Assembly (NCBI GenBank): GCA_947632615.1
Contig: CANRPW010000001.1
Span: 62,001-126,000 of the forward strand
Direction of reading: 5' to 3'
From: an uncultured Clostridia bacterium
Lineage (GTDB): Bacteria > Bacillota > Clostridia > Lachnospirales > CAG-274
Length of the DNA: 64,000 nucleotides
Below the pieces are notes generated by a model that saw nothing but the letters and a program-made list of their open reading frames with translations, did no database searches and had not been told where the DNA came from. Position numbers and translations under genes: made by a program. Of this stretch, positions 1 through 8,965 are shown piece by piece (position 1 is the stretch's first letter; each line of letters opens with the position of its first letter).

Positions 1-3000
1 GCGCCGTACTTGCTTTGGTGAGTTTTGTCTATAATGCCGTCAGCCTTTACATCGTGAAGAAGAGCAGCCTTGATAGGCCCTAACTGATTATAAAGGCTTT
101 CTGTAGAGCCAAACAGGTCAAGTACAACTACATTCTCTTCTGCGCCTACCTGTTTCATAGCTGTTACGTAGGCGTTGCTGTTGGTTGTGCTGTCGTCGTG
201 GTGTGGCTTTATTACATTGTCGTCATTGAAGTACATTCTTGTGATAGGTGTTACAAGCACAGGGGTTGCTCCCTTTGCTCTTGCGCCGTCAATGTACTGC
301 TTGAGATACCACTTGTAGGTTCCGCCGCTGTCATATGCGTAGTAGGTGTCACTGTAAGCATACGAGGTGTCAAGGGCAAGAAGGTCTGCGGGGGTTTCTG
401 TTTTTACGCCGGGTGTTGTGGGATAAATTCCGTTTGCATCAGGTGTACCTACAGGGGCATATCTTTCTTCGAGATAGTCTTCTCCGTCTGAGCAGTCGTT
501 ATGACCGAATTGTATGAAAAGATAATCGCCCTTGCCTATTTCGTTAAGTATTTCATCAAGTCTGCCCTGATTTATAAAGGAACGTGTGCTTCTGCCACCC
601 TCAGCCTTGTTTACTATTTCTACCTTGCTGCTGTCAAAGTAATCCTGCAAAAATTCTCCCCAGCCGCCTGTTGACTTTTCTATGCCGTAGGTCTTGACTG
701 TTGAGTCGCCTGCAAGGAATATCTGAGTTTTGCTTTCGTCATATTTCTTAATGCCTGTGGCGCTGCCCTTTACCTTAAGATCGTCCATAAGAAGAACGCC
801 CACCTTGCCGTAGGATCTGATGCCCAGATATCCTCCGTCAAGTATGTCATCTCTATCAACTATTATCTTAGCAAGAGCCGAGGTATCGCCTTGAAGCGTA
901 AGAGTGTATTTAACTCTTGTGGGAGAAACCACGATATTTACAGTAAACCAATCGTTGTCCTCACCCGAATTTTGATGGACTTTATTTTTACAGCTTTCTT
1001 CATCGCTGCCAAGCAAGGTTTCTTCACCGTTTTTGACCTCATAAGCATACATATTAACAGAGCTTGTATTGCTGCCTCTTGAAAGTCTGAAGCGGTAATA
1101 GCTGTCGTTTTCTTTATCGTAGTTGGTGATTATGTCGTAAACGTCTGTAGATGTAAAGCCCGTTGTTGAGGGGTTAAATCTCATTCTTGCAGTGAGCGAG
1201 AACTGACTTGGTATTTCCTCATTTGAAAGTATTTTTACATCATCAAGTGTGTTTACGCCCAGCGCTGAATAGTCTTCGCCTGTATAGATGGCAAAATCTT
1301 TGTCAAGAGAGCCATTCTCTGACGAGAAGGGAAGGTCTGCAAGGTCTGTAAATTCTTCGTTTATATAAACAGGATCGGTTTCGTAAACAGGCGCTTTTAC
1401 TGCTTCTGTAGTAGTTGAGGCTGCCTCTCCCTTATCTCCGTATGATGTTGTGCTTGCAGGTATTACTTCAAGGCGGATCGTTTTGCCTATGTCATCTTCT
1501 GCCACCTCATAATAGCCTGCGTAGTCCTTTTTGCCCTGCTTAACTGCCGTATCTCCCACATACCATTTAATGAGAGAGTCGTCTGCCTTGTTGTCTGAAG
1601 GAAGAGCAAAGCTATAGTTTGCCACAAGTGTATCGCCGGGGTAAATGTCCTTTGTTTTGCTTATAGATATATTTTCAATAGCAGGCGCCTTTGTTTTAGC
1701 ATCCTTTATTGTAACGTCTGCCACTGCGGTAAAGCCGTTTTCCGCTGTGGTTGCGGTGATCTGACATGAGCCTTTCTGTAAGGCTGTTATAACGCCGTTT
1801 ATATCAACGCTTGCTATAGAATTATCACTTGAAGCATATATGACTTTTTTGTTTGAAGCCTCTATAGGAAGAACAAAGGGCTTAAGCTCGTATGTGCCGT
1901 AAAGAGGTATTTCTATATTGCAGCTGTTAAGTGTAACATCGGCAACGGAAAACTTGGTATCCTCCACAGAAGCCTCAGGGTTCCAGCCGTCGGAGCCTGC
2001 AAGTATGTTGCCCGGGTTGTAGGCTGCTGCCTGCTCGTCTGTAAGAATTTTAACGTAATCGGCTCTGTTGTCTAAAGAAGCAGCGTTGCCCTTAAGATCC
2101 TTTGTGCCGTATTCATAATAGCGTATCTTGTTTACAACGGTGGCTTCGTTCCAAAGTGCAAAGCCATAGTCTTCAATTCTTTCGTCCATAGAGCAGTTTA
2201 TAAATGCCGTATGAGAGCCGTAGTAGGGGTATGTGCTGTCTGCCTGCCATGGTCTGCCAAGGTCTACATCTGAGTCAACTCCTTCAAGCCCTTCATCAGC
2301 AGTAAGTGTACAGTCTATGAAAACATAGCCTATATTAAAAAGTGTGGTGTTTGCTGCTGTGTAATGTCCGCCACCTGAATAATAAGCCATGTTGAGGTCG
2401 CAGTCTTCAAATACTGCCGTAGCATCGCCGAATATGTAGTCTACAGTGCCCTCTATAAAGCAGTCTTTGAGATAAACTCTTGCGTTGTTGGCACGTCCGT
2501 AAACGTCCTGACCTGCTGATGCGCCTTTGAGATAGAGAGTATCCTGCCTGCCGAGGAACGAGCAGTTATAAAAGCTTATACGATCCCCTAAGGTGCAGAC
2601 TGCCACTGCCTGATTTTGTGCTCTGCCGCCATCGCTGCCAAGCTGTGGCTGGTCTAAATTATATGTGTTTTCAAAGGTTATGTTGTTTGCTGTAAAGTCG
2701 TGGGCGTTTGCCGTAACTGTTACCGTAGCGGAGCCTTGTGTGCCTAAACTCTTTGACGGATCGCTTTCATGCACAGAGGCGTTATCGTAAGCTATAATAA
2801 CAGGTTTTTCGCCCGTTTGGTCGGTGTTGTTAAAGGTCACGTAAGGAATATCGACTTTTATTGGCTCAAAATATGTTCCCGGTTCGATATTGATGATTAC
2901 GTTTGAGCTTTCACTTGGTGTAAAGGTTATGCTGTCTAAGGCTTCCTGTATGGTGGCAAATTCAGCCGAAGGGCTTTTGCCTACCCTTATGTTTCGGTCT

Positions 3001-3080
3001 GCGGCGTTTGCTGAAAGCGCAAACACATTGCCCGAAGCAAGAAGGCTTAAAGACAGCAATATACTTAGCAGTTTCTTCAT
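1..3080 (-). CDS. Secreted pectin methylesterase (CE8) fused to a rhamnogalacturonan acetylesterase-like SGNH domain (CE12), partial
   Basis: The gene reads leftward off the window edge, so only the C-terminus is missing; about 1026 codons are present. It starts MKKLLSILLSLSLL, a signal peptide, behind an AGGAGG box. The first ~330 residues form a right-handed beta-helix pectinesterase: LGRQDTLYLKG and VDYIFGDATAVFEDC are the CE8 active-site motifs. A Big2-like Ig domain (around KKVIYASSDNSIASV) and linker follow. After a lectin-like stretch comes IFLAGDSTVKTYG (the GDS nucleophile block), then IQFGHND, and finally DKTHQSKYG supplying Asp and His of the SGNH triad near the left edge. The protein would remove methyl and acetyl esters from pectin outside the cell. 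No transporter or lyase is visible beside it. The family calls are firm; exact substrate of the second domain is inferred. Confidence 0.9.
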   Translation of the reverse strand, partial: MKKLLSILLSLSLLASGNVFALSANAADRNIRVGKSPSAEFATIQEALDSITFTPSESSNVIINIEPGTYFEPIKVDIPYVTFNNTDQTGEKPVIIAYDNASVHESDPSKSLGTQGSATVTVTANAHDFTANNITFENTYNLDQPQLGSDGGRAQNQAVAVCTLGDRISFYNCSFLGRQDTLYLKGASAGQDVYGRANNARVYLKDCFIEGTVDYIFGDATAVFEDCDLNMAYYSGGGHYTAANTTLFNIGYVFIDCTLTADEGLEGVDSDVDLGRPWQADSTYPYYGSHTAFINCSMDERIEDYGFALWNEATVVNKIRYYEYGTKDLKGNAASLDNRADYVKILTDEQAAAYNPGNILAGSDGWNPEASVEDTKFSVADVTLNSCNIEIPLYGTYELKPFVLPIEASNKKVIYASSDNSIASVDINGVITALQKGSCQITATTAENGFTAVADVTIKDAKTKAPAIENISISKTKDIYPGDTLVANYSFALPSDNKADDSLIKWYVGDTAVKQGKKDYAGYYEVAEDDIGKTIRLEVIPASTTSYGDKGEAASTTTEAVKAPVYETDPVYINEEFTDLADLPFSSENGSLDKDFAIYTGEDYSALGVNTLDDVKILSNEEIPSQFSLTARMRFNPSTTGFTSTDVYDIITNYDKENDSYYRFRLSRGSNTSSVNMYAYEVKNGEETLLGSDEESCKNKVHQNSGEDNDWFTVNIVVSPTRVKYTLTLQGDTSALAKIIVDRDDILDGGYLGIRSYGKVGVLLMDDLKVKGSATGIKKYDESKTQIFLAGDSTVKTYGIEKSTGGWGEFLQDYFDSSKVEIVNKAEGGRSTRSFINQGRLDEILNEIGKGDYLFIQFGHNDCSDGEDYLEERYAPVGTPDANGIYPTTPGVKTETPADLLALDTSYAYSDTYYAYDSGGTYKWYLKQYIDGARAKGATPVLVTPITRMYFNDDNVIKPHHDDSTTNSNAYVTAMKQVGAEENVVVLDLFGSTESLYNQLGPIKAALLHDVKADGIIDKTHQSKYG

Positions 3081-3375
3081 AAAAAAATACCTCCTTTATA
3101 TAAATAACAAATGATACCACGCCCCATATATTTCGGATCATGCCCGAACCCAAGTATCATACCTATGATTTAATTTTAATCCAATAAAGCCCACTATTCA
3201 AGTACATTTTTTAAAAACATAATATAAATTTTGTTGAAGGTCAAATCAAGTAACAACCCTTAGTCGCCTACAGTAATATAAATTTTCCCTCTATCGCAGG
3301 GAATTGATTTTATAAGTCTTTCCATAAACTCACCCCATTTCATCAAAAAAGCACTCTTGATCTCTCAAAAGTGCT

Positions 3376-3627
3376 TTAGCTATAATCTGTAATAACTATC
3401 TTATCGCATAAATCAGCTAATGGTATGCCATTAACTCTGTAATTTTCCACTAATTCATTTGCTGTTTCAAAATATGATAAAGGTGTATCTTTATGCTGTT
3501 CTCCTATGCCAATGCCGTTTTCACACCAAGTGAAAATTACCAAGGGCATTTTGTCCACATTGAACATTATGTCACTGCCGTTTTCTATTTTTTTAATAAA
3601 TTCAACTTTAGTCATGGTAATTTTCAC
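3376..3627 (-). CDS. Small candidate immunity protein
   Basis: An 83-residue soluble protein starting MKITMTKVEFIKKIENG with no signal peptide or membrane segment. Its start overlaps the 3' end of the toxin-like reading frame by 20 bp, the usual arrangement for a toxin-immunity pair, and this is the main reason for the call. The sequence (WCENGIGIGEQ, YFETANELVENY) looks like a compact alpha/beta immunity fold, but I do not recognise the exact family. It could be expressed to protect against a toxin no longer made in full here. Confidence 0.5.
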   Translation of the reverse strand: MKITMTKVEFIKKIENGSDIMFNVDKMPLVIFTWCENGIGIGEQHKDTPLSYFETANELVENYRVNGIPLADLCDKIVITDYS

Positions 3628-4061
3628 CTCTCTTTATAATATCATTATTTTCTTTTAATTCTTTTTCAGTTAAAGGCATCCAACGACCTCTTGGATTTTT
3701 CTTTGTATGGTCAAATTGATGTTTATGTGCCCCTGTTGGATGTATGTCCGATCTGTTATGGTCGCCTGTATCATAATCCACCACTGCCTTACCATCTGCT
3801 CCGTATTTTCTGCGTTGCAACACATTTCCATTATCATCTGTTTTGTCAACAGTTGAATTGGGGGGGGGTTCCATTTAACGGCAACCCATTTGGCAAATCA
3901 CTATTCTTTATTTTTATTATACCACTAACCGCCGATTTTTCAACAGGTTTTACATATTTTACTTTCCACTCCTTATATGACATATTCTCCACAAGTACAG
4001 TCTTGCCTGTTTCGGGGTCTCTTGCCGCTCTCTTGCTGCCATCTTTAAAGTGCTTAAACAT
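3608..4061 (-). pseudogene. Orphan polymorphic-toxin C-terminal module (Ntox24-like), frameshifted
   Basis: Two overlapping leftward frames make one protein if a C9 tract (G9 on the plus strand, 3860-3868) is read as eight bases. The upstream piece (from 4061) has MSYKEWKVKYV, a linker often seen before toxin tips. The downstream piece has LQRRKYGADGKAVVDYD, then DHNRSDIHPTGAHKHQFDH, a His/Asp-rich pattern resembling the bacterial toxin 24 family. The rejoined product is about 150 residues and lacks any delivery domain, so it is an orphan tip cassette. The frameshift may be real decay, phase variation or a sequencing error at the homopolymer. The Ntox24 assignment is tentative. Confidence 0.5.
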
Positions 4062-4109
4062 TTTTTAAATAAAAAAGCACCTACTCACGTAAATGCTTTT
4101 TTAAATTCT

Positions 4110-4343
4110 TTATGCTATAAACAATTCGCTCCCTTTTTTAAGGTTACATAAGGTTGTCAAAATTGTCGTAAATTTTTTTATTTCTCTTGCATCATTATGC
4201 CTCACCATCGCAACTGACAAAACCTTAATTAAATTGCCATCAGTATCTTTTAATAGTGTACCATTGCATATTGAACTTGTGTCACCTTCTAATGTTACTG
4301 AAAGAGCATCTCCTATGGGATATATATCTTTAACTGTAAGCAT
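4110..4343 (-). CDS. Small protein following a toxin-like module, candidate immunity protein
   Basis: A 77-residue protein starting MLTVKDIYPIGDAL. I chose this ATG because GGAGG lies just upstream on the minus strand; an upstream start at 4388 would overlap the preceding gene. It begins one base after the stop of the toxin-like gene, so the two are translationally coupled. There are no membrane segments. The sequence is not recognised; immunity function is inferred from position only. Confidence 0.45.
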   Translation of the reverse strand: MLTVKDIYPIGDALSVTLEGDTSSICNGTLLKDTDGNLIKVLSVAMVRHNDAREIKKFTTILTTLCNLKKGSELFIA

Positions 4344-4344
4344 A

Positions 4345-4773
4345 TTAAACACCTCCATTTTTGTAAAAGCTATCAAGCTCAGATTCATAAGCTTTTAATG
4401 CCGCTTTTGTTTGCGTTATTTCAGGCTTTGTCAATGAATATACCTTTGCATTTTTCAGGAGTTTTTTCTGTGCTGAGATTACACATTTTAGTCTGCTTTC
4501 ATACGAACTGTCATTTTCACCATTCTTATACTGAGTTGCATGTATTAGTTCTTCAAAAACGCTTGCTCTGCCGGGATTTTGCTTTAACAAAATTGTATTT
4601 TCATTATAAGTAATTCCTTCGGCATTATTATTAATTAAATACTTGTCAATTTCCTCGTTGTACAGAATAACACCACCTTTAGCTTTAAAGCTTTTAACAA
4701 TTTTATGTAATTGCTTTTTAGGCATTGGTGTAACTTTATTCTTGGCTTTACGATACATACCACCACTTCCCAA
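4345..4773 (-). pseudogene. Orphan toxin C-terminal module with metalloprotease-like EELIH motif, 5' truncated
   Basis: The frame has no good start: the first usable codon is TTG at 4773 without a ribosome-binding site. In-frame coding resemblance (FDLQQWKEKFVSDEQF) continues upstream to about 4860 before a stop at 4882-4884. The body contains FEELIHATQYKNG, an EExxH variant of the zincin HExxH signature, in a context I associate with the toxin tips of phage minor-head (MuF-type) proteins of gut Firmicutes. It looks like a displaced C-terminal cassette that lost its delivery portion. It could also be an inactive remnant. Confidence 0.5.
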
Positions 4774-5066
4774 ATTTATTATATCATTAATATCTGATTT
4801 TGTAAACTGTTCATCACTAACAAATTTTTCTTTCCACTGTTGAAGGTCAAACGGTTGGTTACACCTTGACAGCGGCAGCTTTCATAAGCAATTTTTTTGA
4901 CAGAAAATCTGTGTCTTTTGTCCAATATATTCTGTTCTTTTATTTGATTTATAGCGGTATTTATGTTTGGTTTCCGCTTAAAAATATATTGGGGCATGGG
5001 CAGAAAAAGAAGGCTATGCTCTTGCACGACCCTCAGCTTAGGGAACAGATAAATAGCTGCATTTTA

Positions 5067-5091
5067 AAAGGCAGGCATAAAACCTGCCTTT
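5067..5091 (-). terminator. Rho-independent terminator of the P-type ATPase operon
   Basis: A perfect 9-bp stem (AAAGGCAGG pairing with CCTGCCTTT) with a 7-base loop lies immediately after the ATPase stop codon. On the minus strand it is followed by a short T run. Confidence 0.75.
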
Positions 5092-5093
5092 AA

Positions 5094-7109
5094 TTATAGC
5101 TTTTTTACGAAAAGGCAACGCATTGCATTGAGGACCGCAAGTACCATTACACCTGTGTCTGCAAAAATTGCCAGATACATATTGGCAATACCCACAGCGC
5201 CAAGGGCAAGACACACAAACTTTACAAGAAGGGCAAAGGTTATGTTCTGATAAACTATGCCAATACATTTGCGTGAAATGCCTATGGCTTTTGAAATTTT
5301 CTTTGGGTCGTCGTCCATAAGCACAATGTCTGCTGCTTCTATGGCTGCATCAGAGCCCATAGCCCCCATGGCTATGCCTATATCTGCCCTTGAAAGCACA
5401 GGGGCATCGTTTATGCCGTCGCCTACAAAGGCTAATTTTGAACCTTTGCTTTCATTATTCAAAAGCTCTTCCACCTTAGCCACCTTATCAGCAGGAAGAA
5501 GCTCGCTGTATACCTCGTCTATGCCAAGCTCCGACCCTACATGGTCTGCCACCTTTTTTGCATCTCCCGTAAGCATGACGGTTTTTTCTACACCCGATGC
5601 CTTCAGAGAGGTCAAAGCTGCTTTTGAGTTTGGCTTTATAACATCCGATATTACAATATGACCTGCATAGGCACCGTCTATTGCCATATGGATGATAGTG
5701 CCCGTGTGGTGGCAGTCAATGTATGATATGCCAAGACTTTTCATCAGCTTGTCGTTTCCTACGGCTATGGGAACACCGTCTACCTTGGCTGTTACACCGT
5801 TTCCGCTTATCTCCTTAATGTCGGTGACACGGCTGCGGTCGGGCTCTTTGCCGTAGGCGCGCTGAAGACTCTTGCTGATGGGGTGGGAGGATGCGCTCTC
5901 TGCAAGGGCTGCATATTCTATAATACGGGCATCCTCCATTTCGTTGTGGTGTATGCCGCTTACCTCAAATACGCCTTGGGTGAGAGTGCCTGTTTTGTCA
6001 AATACTATTACCTTTGTTTTAGAAAGTATCTCAAGATAGTTAGAGCCTTTTACAAGTATGCCCTGACTGCCTGCGCCGCCTATGCCTGCAAAAAAGCTTA
6101 AGGGAATACTTATTACAAGGGCGCAGGGGCAGCTTATTACTAAGAATATAAGCGCACGGTATACCCATACTCCCCAAGCAGGTGCCATCCCCAAAATGAG
6201 CATACGCACAAGTGGCGGCAAAACTGCCAGTGCCAGCGCACTACAGCAAACGGCAGGGGTATAATATCTTGCAAATTTTGATATAAAGTCTTCAGATCTT
6301 GACTTGCGGGAGCTTGCGTTTTCTACAAGGTCTAATATTTTAGAAACTGTAGACTCGCCAAATTCTTTGGTGGTTTTTATTTTCAAAACCCCCGTCATAG
6401 AGATGCAGCCGCTTATTACCTCGTCCCCTGTCTTTGCCTCTCTTGGAAGGCTCTCGCCTGTAAGAGCGCTTGTGTTAAGACTGGAGCTTCCCTCCACAAT
6501 GATGCCGTCAATGGGTATCTTTTCTCCCGGCTGAACGACGATAATGCTTCCTACAGCTGCCTCATCGGGGTCGATCTGCTCTAATTTGCCGTCCTTTTCT
6601 ATATTGGCATAGTCGGGGCGTATGTCCATAAGAGCGCTTATATTGCGGCGGCTCTTGCCCACAGCATATCCTTGGAACCATTCGCCTATCTGATAAAAAA
6701 GCATAACGGCAATAGCCTCTAAATAGTCGCCGTTTTCATATATGGCAAGTGCCATAGCGCCTATTGTGGCAACCGTCATCAAAAAGTTTTCGTCAAATAT
6801 TTGCCTGTTTTTGATGCCTAATATGGCTTTTCTCAATATGTCATAGCTTATTATAAGATAGTCTGTAAAATAGCAGGCAAAGCGGATAAGACTTCCCGCA
6901 GAGGGGAACAGGTATTTATCAAGGCTGTTAAAATTCTCCGCCGATATGAATTGAAGAACCAAAAGTATGAGGGAGGTTATTAAAATGCGAACCATCATCT
7001 TTTTTTGTTTTCTTGTCATACCGTCCTTGCGGCTGCTTTTAAATATGAGAAGCCCTGCGGCTAATAAAATTACGATTATGAGCAAAATGTTTACTATCAG
7101 CTCCTGCAT
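5094..7109 (-). CDS. Heavy-metal-transporting P1B-type ATPase (Zn/Cd type)
   Basis: A 671-residue membrane pump starting MQELIVNILLIIVILL behind AAAGGAG. Visible in order are the TGES actuator motif, the CPC metal-binding membrane motif (SCPCALVISIP), the phosphorylation site DKTGTLT, the SSHPIS motif typical of P1B pumps, and GDGINDAP. The CPC plus SHPIS combination and length fit the CadA/ZntA group that exports Zn(II), Cd(II) or Pb(II). No HMA domain is attached to the N-terminus; that domain is encoded separately just upstream in the same operon. The divergent ArsR-type gene is the likely metal-responsive repressor. Family certain, metal inferred. Confidence 0.93.
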   Translation of the reverse strand: MQELIVNILLIIVILLAAGLLIFKSSRKDGMTRKQKKMMVRILITSLILLVLQFISAENFNSLDKYLFPSAGSLIRFACYFTDYLIISYDILRKAILGIKNRQIFDENFLMTVATIGAMALAIYENGDYLEAIAVMLFYQIGEWFQGYAVGKSRRNISALMDIRPDYANIEKDGKLEQIDPDEAAVGSIIVVQPGEKIPIDGIIVEGSSSLNTSALTGESLPREAKTGDEVISGCISMTGVLKIKTTKEFGESTVSKILDLVENASSRKSRSEDFISKFARYYTPAVCCSALALAVLPPLVRMLILGMAPAWGVWVYRALIFLVISCPCALVISIPLSFFAGIGGAGSQGILVKGSNYLEILSKTKVIVFDKTGTLTQGVFEVSGIHHNEMEDARIIEYAALAESASSHPISKSLQRAYGKEPDRSRVTDIKEISGNGVTAKVDGVPIAVGNDKLMKSLGISYIDCHHTGTIIHMAIDGAYAGHIVISDVIKPNSKAALTSLKASGVEKTVMLTGDAKKVADHVGSELGIDEVYSELLPADKVAKVEELLNNESKGSKLAFVGDGINDAPVLSRADIGIAMGAMGSDAAIEAADIVLMDDDPKKISKAIGISRKCIGIVYQNITFALLVKFVCLALGAVGIANMYLAIFADTGVMVLAVLNAMRCLFVKKL

Positions 7110-7133
7110 AACAAAGCTCCTTTCAAAAACATT

Positions 7134-7352
7134 TTAAAATTCTATTTCGCAGTCAGGCTCTATTTTTCTGCATGCCTTAAGTACGTTTTTCATTACCTTT
7201 TTAGGGTTTTCGCCTTCTGCAAATTCTACATTCATTTTCTGAGTCATAAAGTTTACCGTTGCGGAAGATACGCCTTCTGTTTTCCGTGTGGCATTTTCCA
7301 TAAGGTTTGCGCAGTTGGCACAGTCTACTTCGATGTTGTATGTCTTTTTCAT
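7134..7352 (-). CDS. Stand-alone heavy-metal-associated (HMA) domain protein
   Basis: A 72-residue protein with VDCANCANLMENA, a CxxC metal-binding loop of the HMA fold, and MTQKMNVEF in the expected beta strand. It starts behind AAGGAGGG and lies 24 bp upstream of the P-type ATPase, transcribed with it. It probably delivers metal to, or acts as the detached regulatory domain of, that pump. Length equals a single HMA domain. Confidence 0.88.
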   Translation of the reverse strand: MKKTYNIEVDCANCANLMENATRKTEGVSSATVNFMTQKMNVEFAEGENPKKVMKNVLKACRKIEPDCEIEF

Positions 7353-7385
7353 AAAAATACCCTCCTTGAATTTATGATTTTATAA

Positions 7386-7401
7386 TTAAGCACTTGTTTA
7401 A
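7386..7401. promoter_or_regulatory. Imperfect palindrome, possible ArsR-family operator
   Basis: TTAAGCAC-TTGTTTAA is an imperfect inverted repeat (six of eight positions) in the divergent region between the HMA gene and the ArsR gene. The position suits repression of both directions, but binding is inferred. Further downstream in the arsR leader, GCCCAAAC (7454-7461) and GTTTGGGC (7487-7494) form a separate perfect inverted repeat. Confidence 0.35.
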
Positions 7402-7516
7402 TCGTTCTATTCGTAGTATAATAAAAAATATAATAAATGTCAATAATTTAGCCGCCCAAACTACCGAATGGGCTAAAAGTATTTCCGTTTGGGCTAAAAT
7501 AACAGGAGGTATATTT

Positions 7517-7900
7517 ATGAGCTATAAAAAATTACCCCATCACCACGGAGAAGGACGAGAATTTATACAAAACCAAATAGACAATGTGGACAATTTTCAG
7601 ATTGTGGCAGACGTATTCAAGCAGTTGGGAGACACCACAAGAGTAAGAATATTTTGGCTGCTTTGCCACTGCGAGGAATGTGTAATAAATATTTCCGCAA
7701 TGCTTGATATGTCAAGTCCTGCCGTATCTCACCACTTAAGACCTTTAAAAAACAGCGGGCTTATATTAAGCCGCCGTGATGGAAAGGAAGTGTTTTATAA
7801 AGCGGCTGACACGCCCCAAAGCAGGCTTTTACATCAGATGATAGAGCAGGTAATGGAAATTGCCTGCCCGGAATCGGGAGGGGACAATAATGATATTTAA
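7517..7900 (+). CDS. ArsR/SmtB-family metal-responsive repressor
   Basis: A 127-residue winged-helix regulator. I chose ATG 7517 because CAGGAGGT precedes it; longer versions upstream lack such a site. The HTH is SPAVSHHLRPLKNSG, followed by the wing (SRRDGKEVFYKA). CHCEECVINIS lies at the position of the alpha-3 ELCVCDL metal site of CadC/SmtB proteins. It is divergent from the HMA/P-ATPase operon, so it most likely represses that efflux system until Zn/Cd is in excess. An N-terminal HHHGEG segment could add ligands. Confidence 0.88.
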   Translation: MSYKKLPHHHGEGREFIQNQIDNVDNFQIVADVFKQLGDTTRVRIFWLLCHCEECVINISAMLDMSSPAVSHHLRPLKNSGLILSRRDGKEVFYKAADTPQSRLLHQMIEQVMEIACPESGGDNNDI

Positions 7901-8774
7901 CTTTGCAAAAACAAACCCCGAAAGCGCCGAAAAGAGTATTTTATTGTTTGAGGGCATAGAGCTTAACTATATCTGCGTGACAGACTCTGCCCTTTCTCGC
8001 AGGCACGAAGTCATGGGTAATATTATGCAGATAAATTACTGCCGCTTTGGTCAGTTGGAGTGGAGCACGGGTGAGGGGAAAAGCGTTTTTTTAAACCCCG
8101 GAGATTTTTCCGTGCATACCCTTGACGTGTGTACAGAGTCTTGGCTTGTTTTTCCCTCAGGTAAATATGAGGGGCTTATAATATCTATAGACCTTAATAA
8201 AACACCTGAATTTCTGCCCGAAATATTTGCGGAAACAGACATATTTAATATATTATATGAAAAGCTTTGCAAGGGCAGGGGAATTGCATTTTTTGCAGGA
8301 AACGAAAAGGCGGAGAGCATTTTTTCGGCTTTTTATGAGCCTCCCGAAGGGCTTGAGCTTGTTTATAGGCGTCTGAAAGTCTTGGAACTTTTATTATACC
8401 TTGCGCAAATAGATGTGGAAAAGAAAAATTATTTGGCAGAATACTCACCCGAGCAAATAAAGCTCGTACATGAGATACACGACAGCTTTCTTCAGAATAT
8501 GGGTCAGCGTATCACCATTGAGGAGCTTTCCAAACGCTATCTTATAAACCCTACCACATTAAAGGGGGTATTCAAGGCAGTGTACGGGGCTTCTCTCGGG
8601 GCGCACATAAAAAAGCACAGAATGGAGCAGGCCTCCGAAATGCTTAAAAGCACAAATATGAGTATGTCGGAAATTGCCTCTTCCGTAGGCTATGAAAGCC
8701 AAAGTAAATTTACAGGTGCTTTTAAAGCCGAGTTTGGCATACTCCCAAGAGAATACAGAAAAAAATACAGATAA
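7890..8774 (+). CDS. AraC-family transcriptional regulator
   Basis: Starts MIFNFAKTNPESAEK at ATG 7890 behind GGGAGGGG, overlapping the ArsR stop by 11 bp, so the two regulators are co-translated. The 294-residue product has a beta-rich N-terminal sensor domain and a C-terminal double HTH: ITIEELSKRYLINPTTLKGVF and MSMSEIASSVGYESQSKFTGA-type recognition helices. Proteins of this layout often sense siderophores or metals in Clostridia. Its pairing with ArsR suggests a second input into metal homeostasis, but the target is not visible. Confidence 0.85.
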   Translation: MIFNFAKTNPESAEKSILLFEGIELNYICVTDSALSRRHEVMGNIMQINYCRFGQLEWSTGEGKSVFLNPGDFSVHTLDVCTESWLVFPSGKYEGLIISIDLNKTPEFLPEIFAETDIFNILYEKLCKGRGIAFFAGNEKAESIFSAFYEPPEGLELVYRRLKVLELLLYLAQIDVEKKNYLAEYSPEQIKLVHEIHDSFLQNMGQRITIEELSKRYLINPTTLKGVFKAVYGASLGAHIKKHRMEQASEMLKSTNMSMSEIASSVGYESQSKFTGAFKAEFGILPREYRKKYR

Positions 8775-8785
8775 AAATAATATAA

Positions 8786-8820
8786 ATCCCCCTCCGCCAA
8801 GACTTTTTTTGGAGGGGGAT
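8786..8820 (+). terminator. Strong hairpin after the AraC gene
   Basis: ATCCCCCTCC and GGAGGGGGAT form a perfect 10-bp stem with a T-rich loop, 12 bp after the AraC stop. No U tract follows immediately on the plus strand, so it may stop transcription only partly or protect RNA ends. It also faces the trailer end of the CRISPR array. The stretch from 8821 to 8965 shows nothing else. Confidence 0.5.
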
Positions 8821-8965
8821 CAGTACAAAAAGATTTTTTAATAATTAAACACTAAAATAACCCTCATAAACCAAATAGCAAAATAAACGACCACCCAAAC
8901 CATTGCCCACAACCCCATCATTACCATACACATAGATCAAGCATAATAATCAAAAGCGGCTTGAA

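Noticed and set aside
4866..5093. Plus-strand ORF of 75 residues opposite the toxin and terminator
   Set aside because: No ribosome-binding site and it runs through the ATPase terminator; at most a scrap of an old gene (frame ending WAEKEGYALARPSA).
5257..6534. Several plus-strand ORFs antisense to the P-type ATPase
   Set aside because: They mirror the coding strand of a clearly conserved gene.
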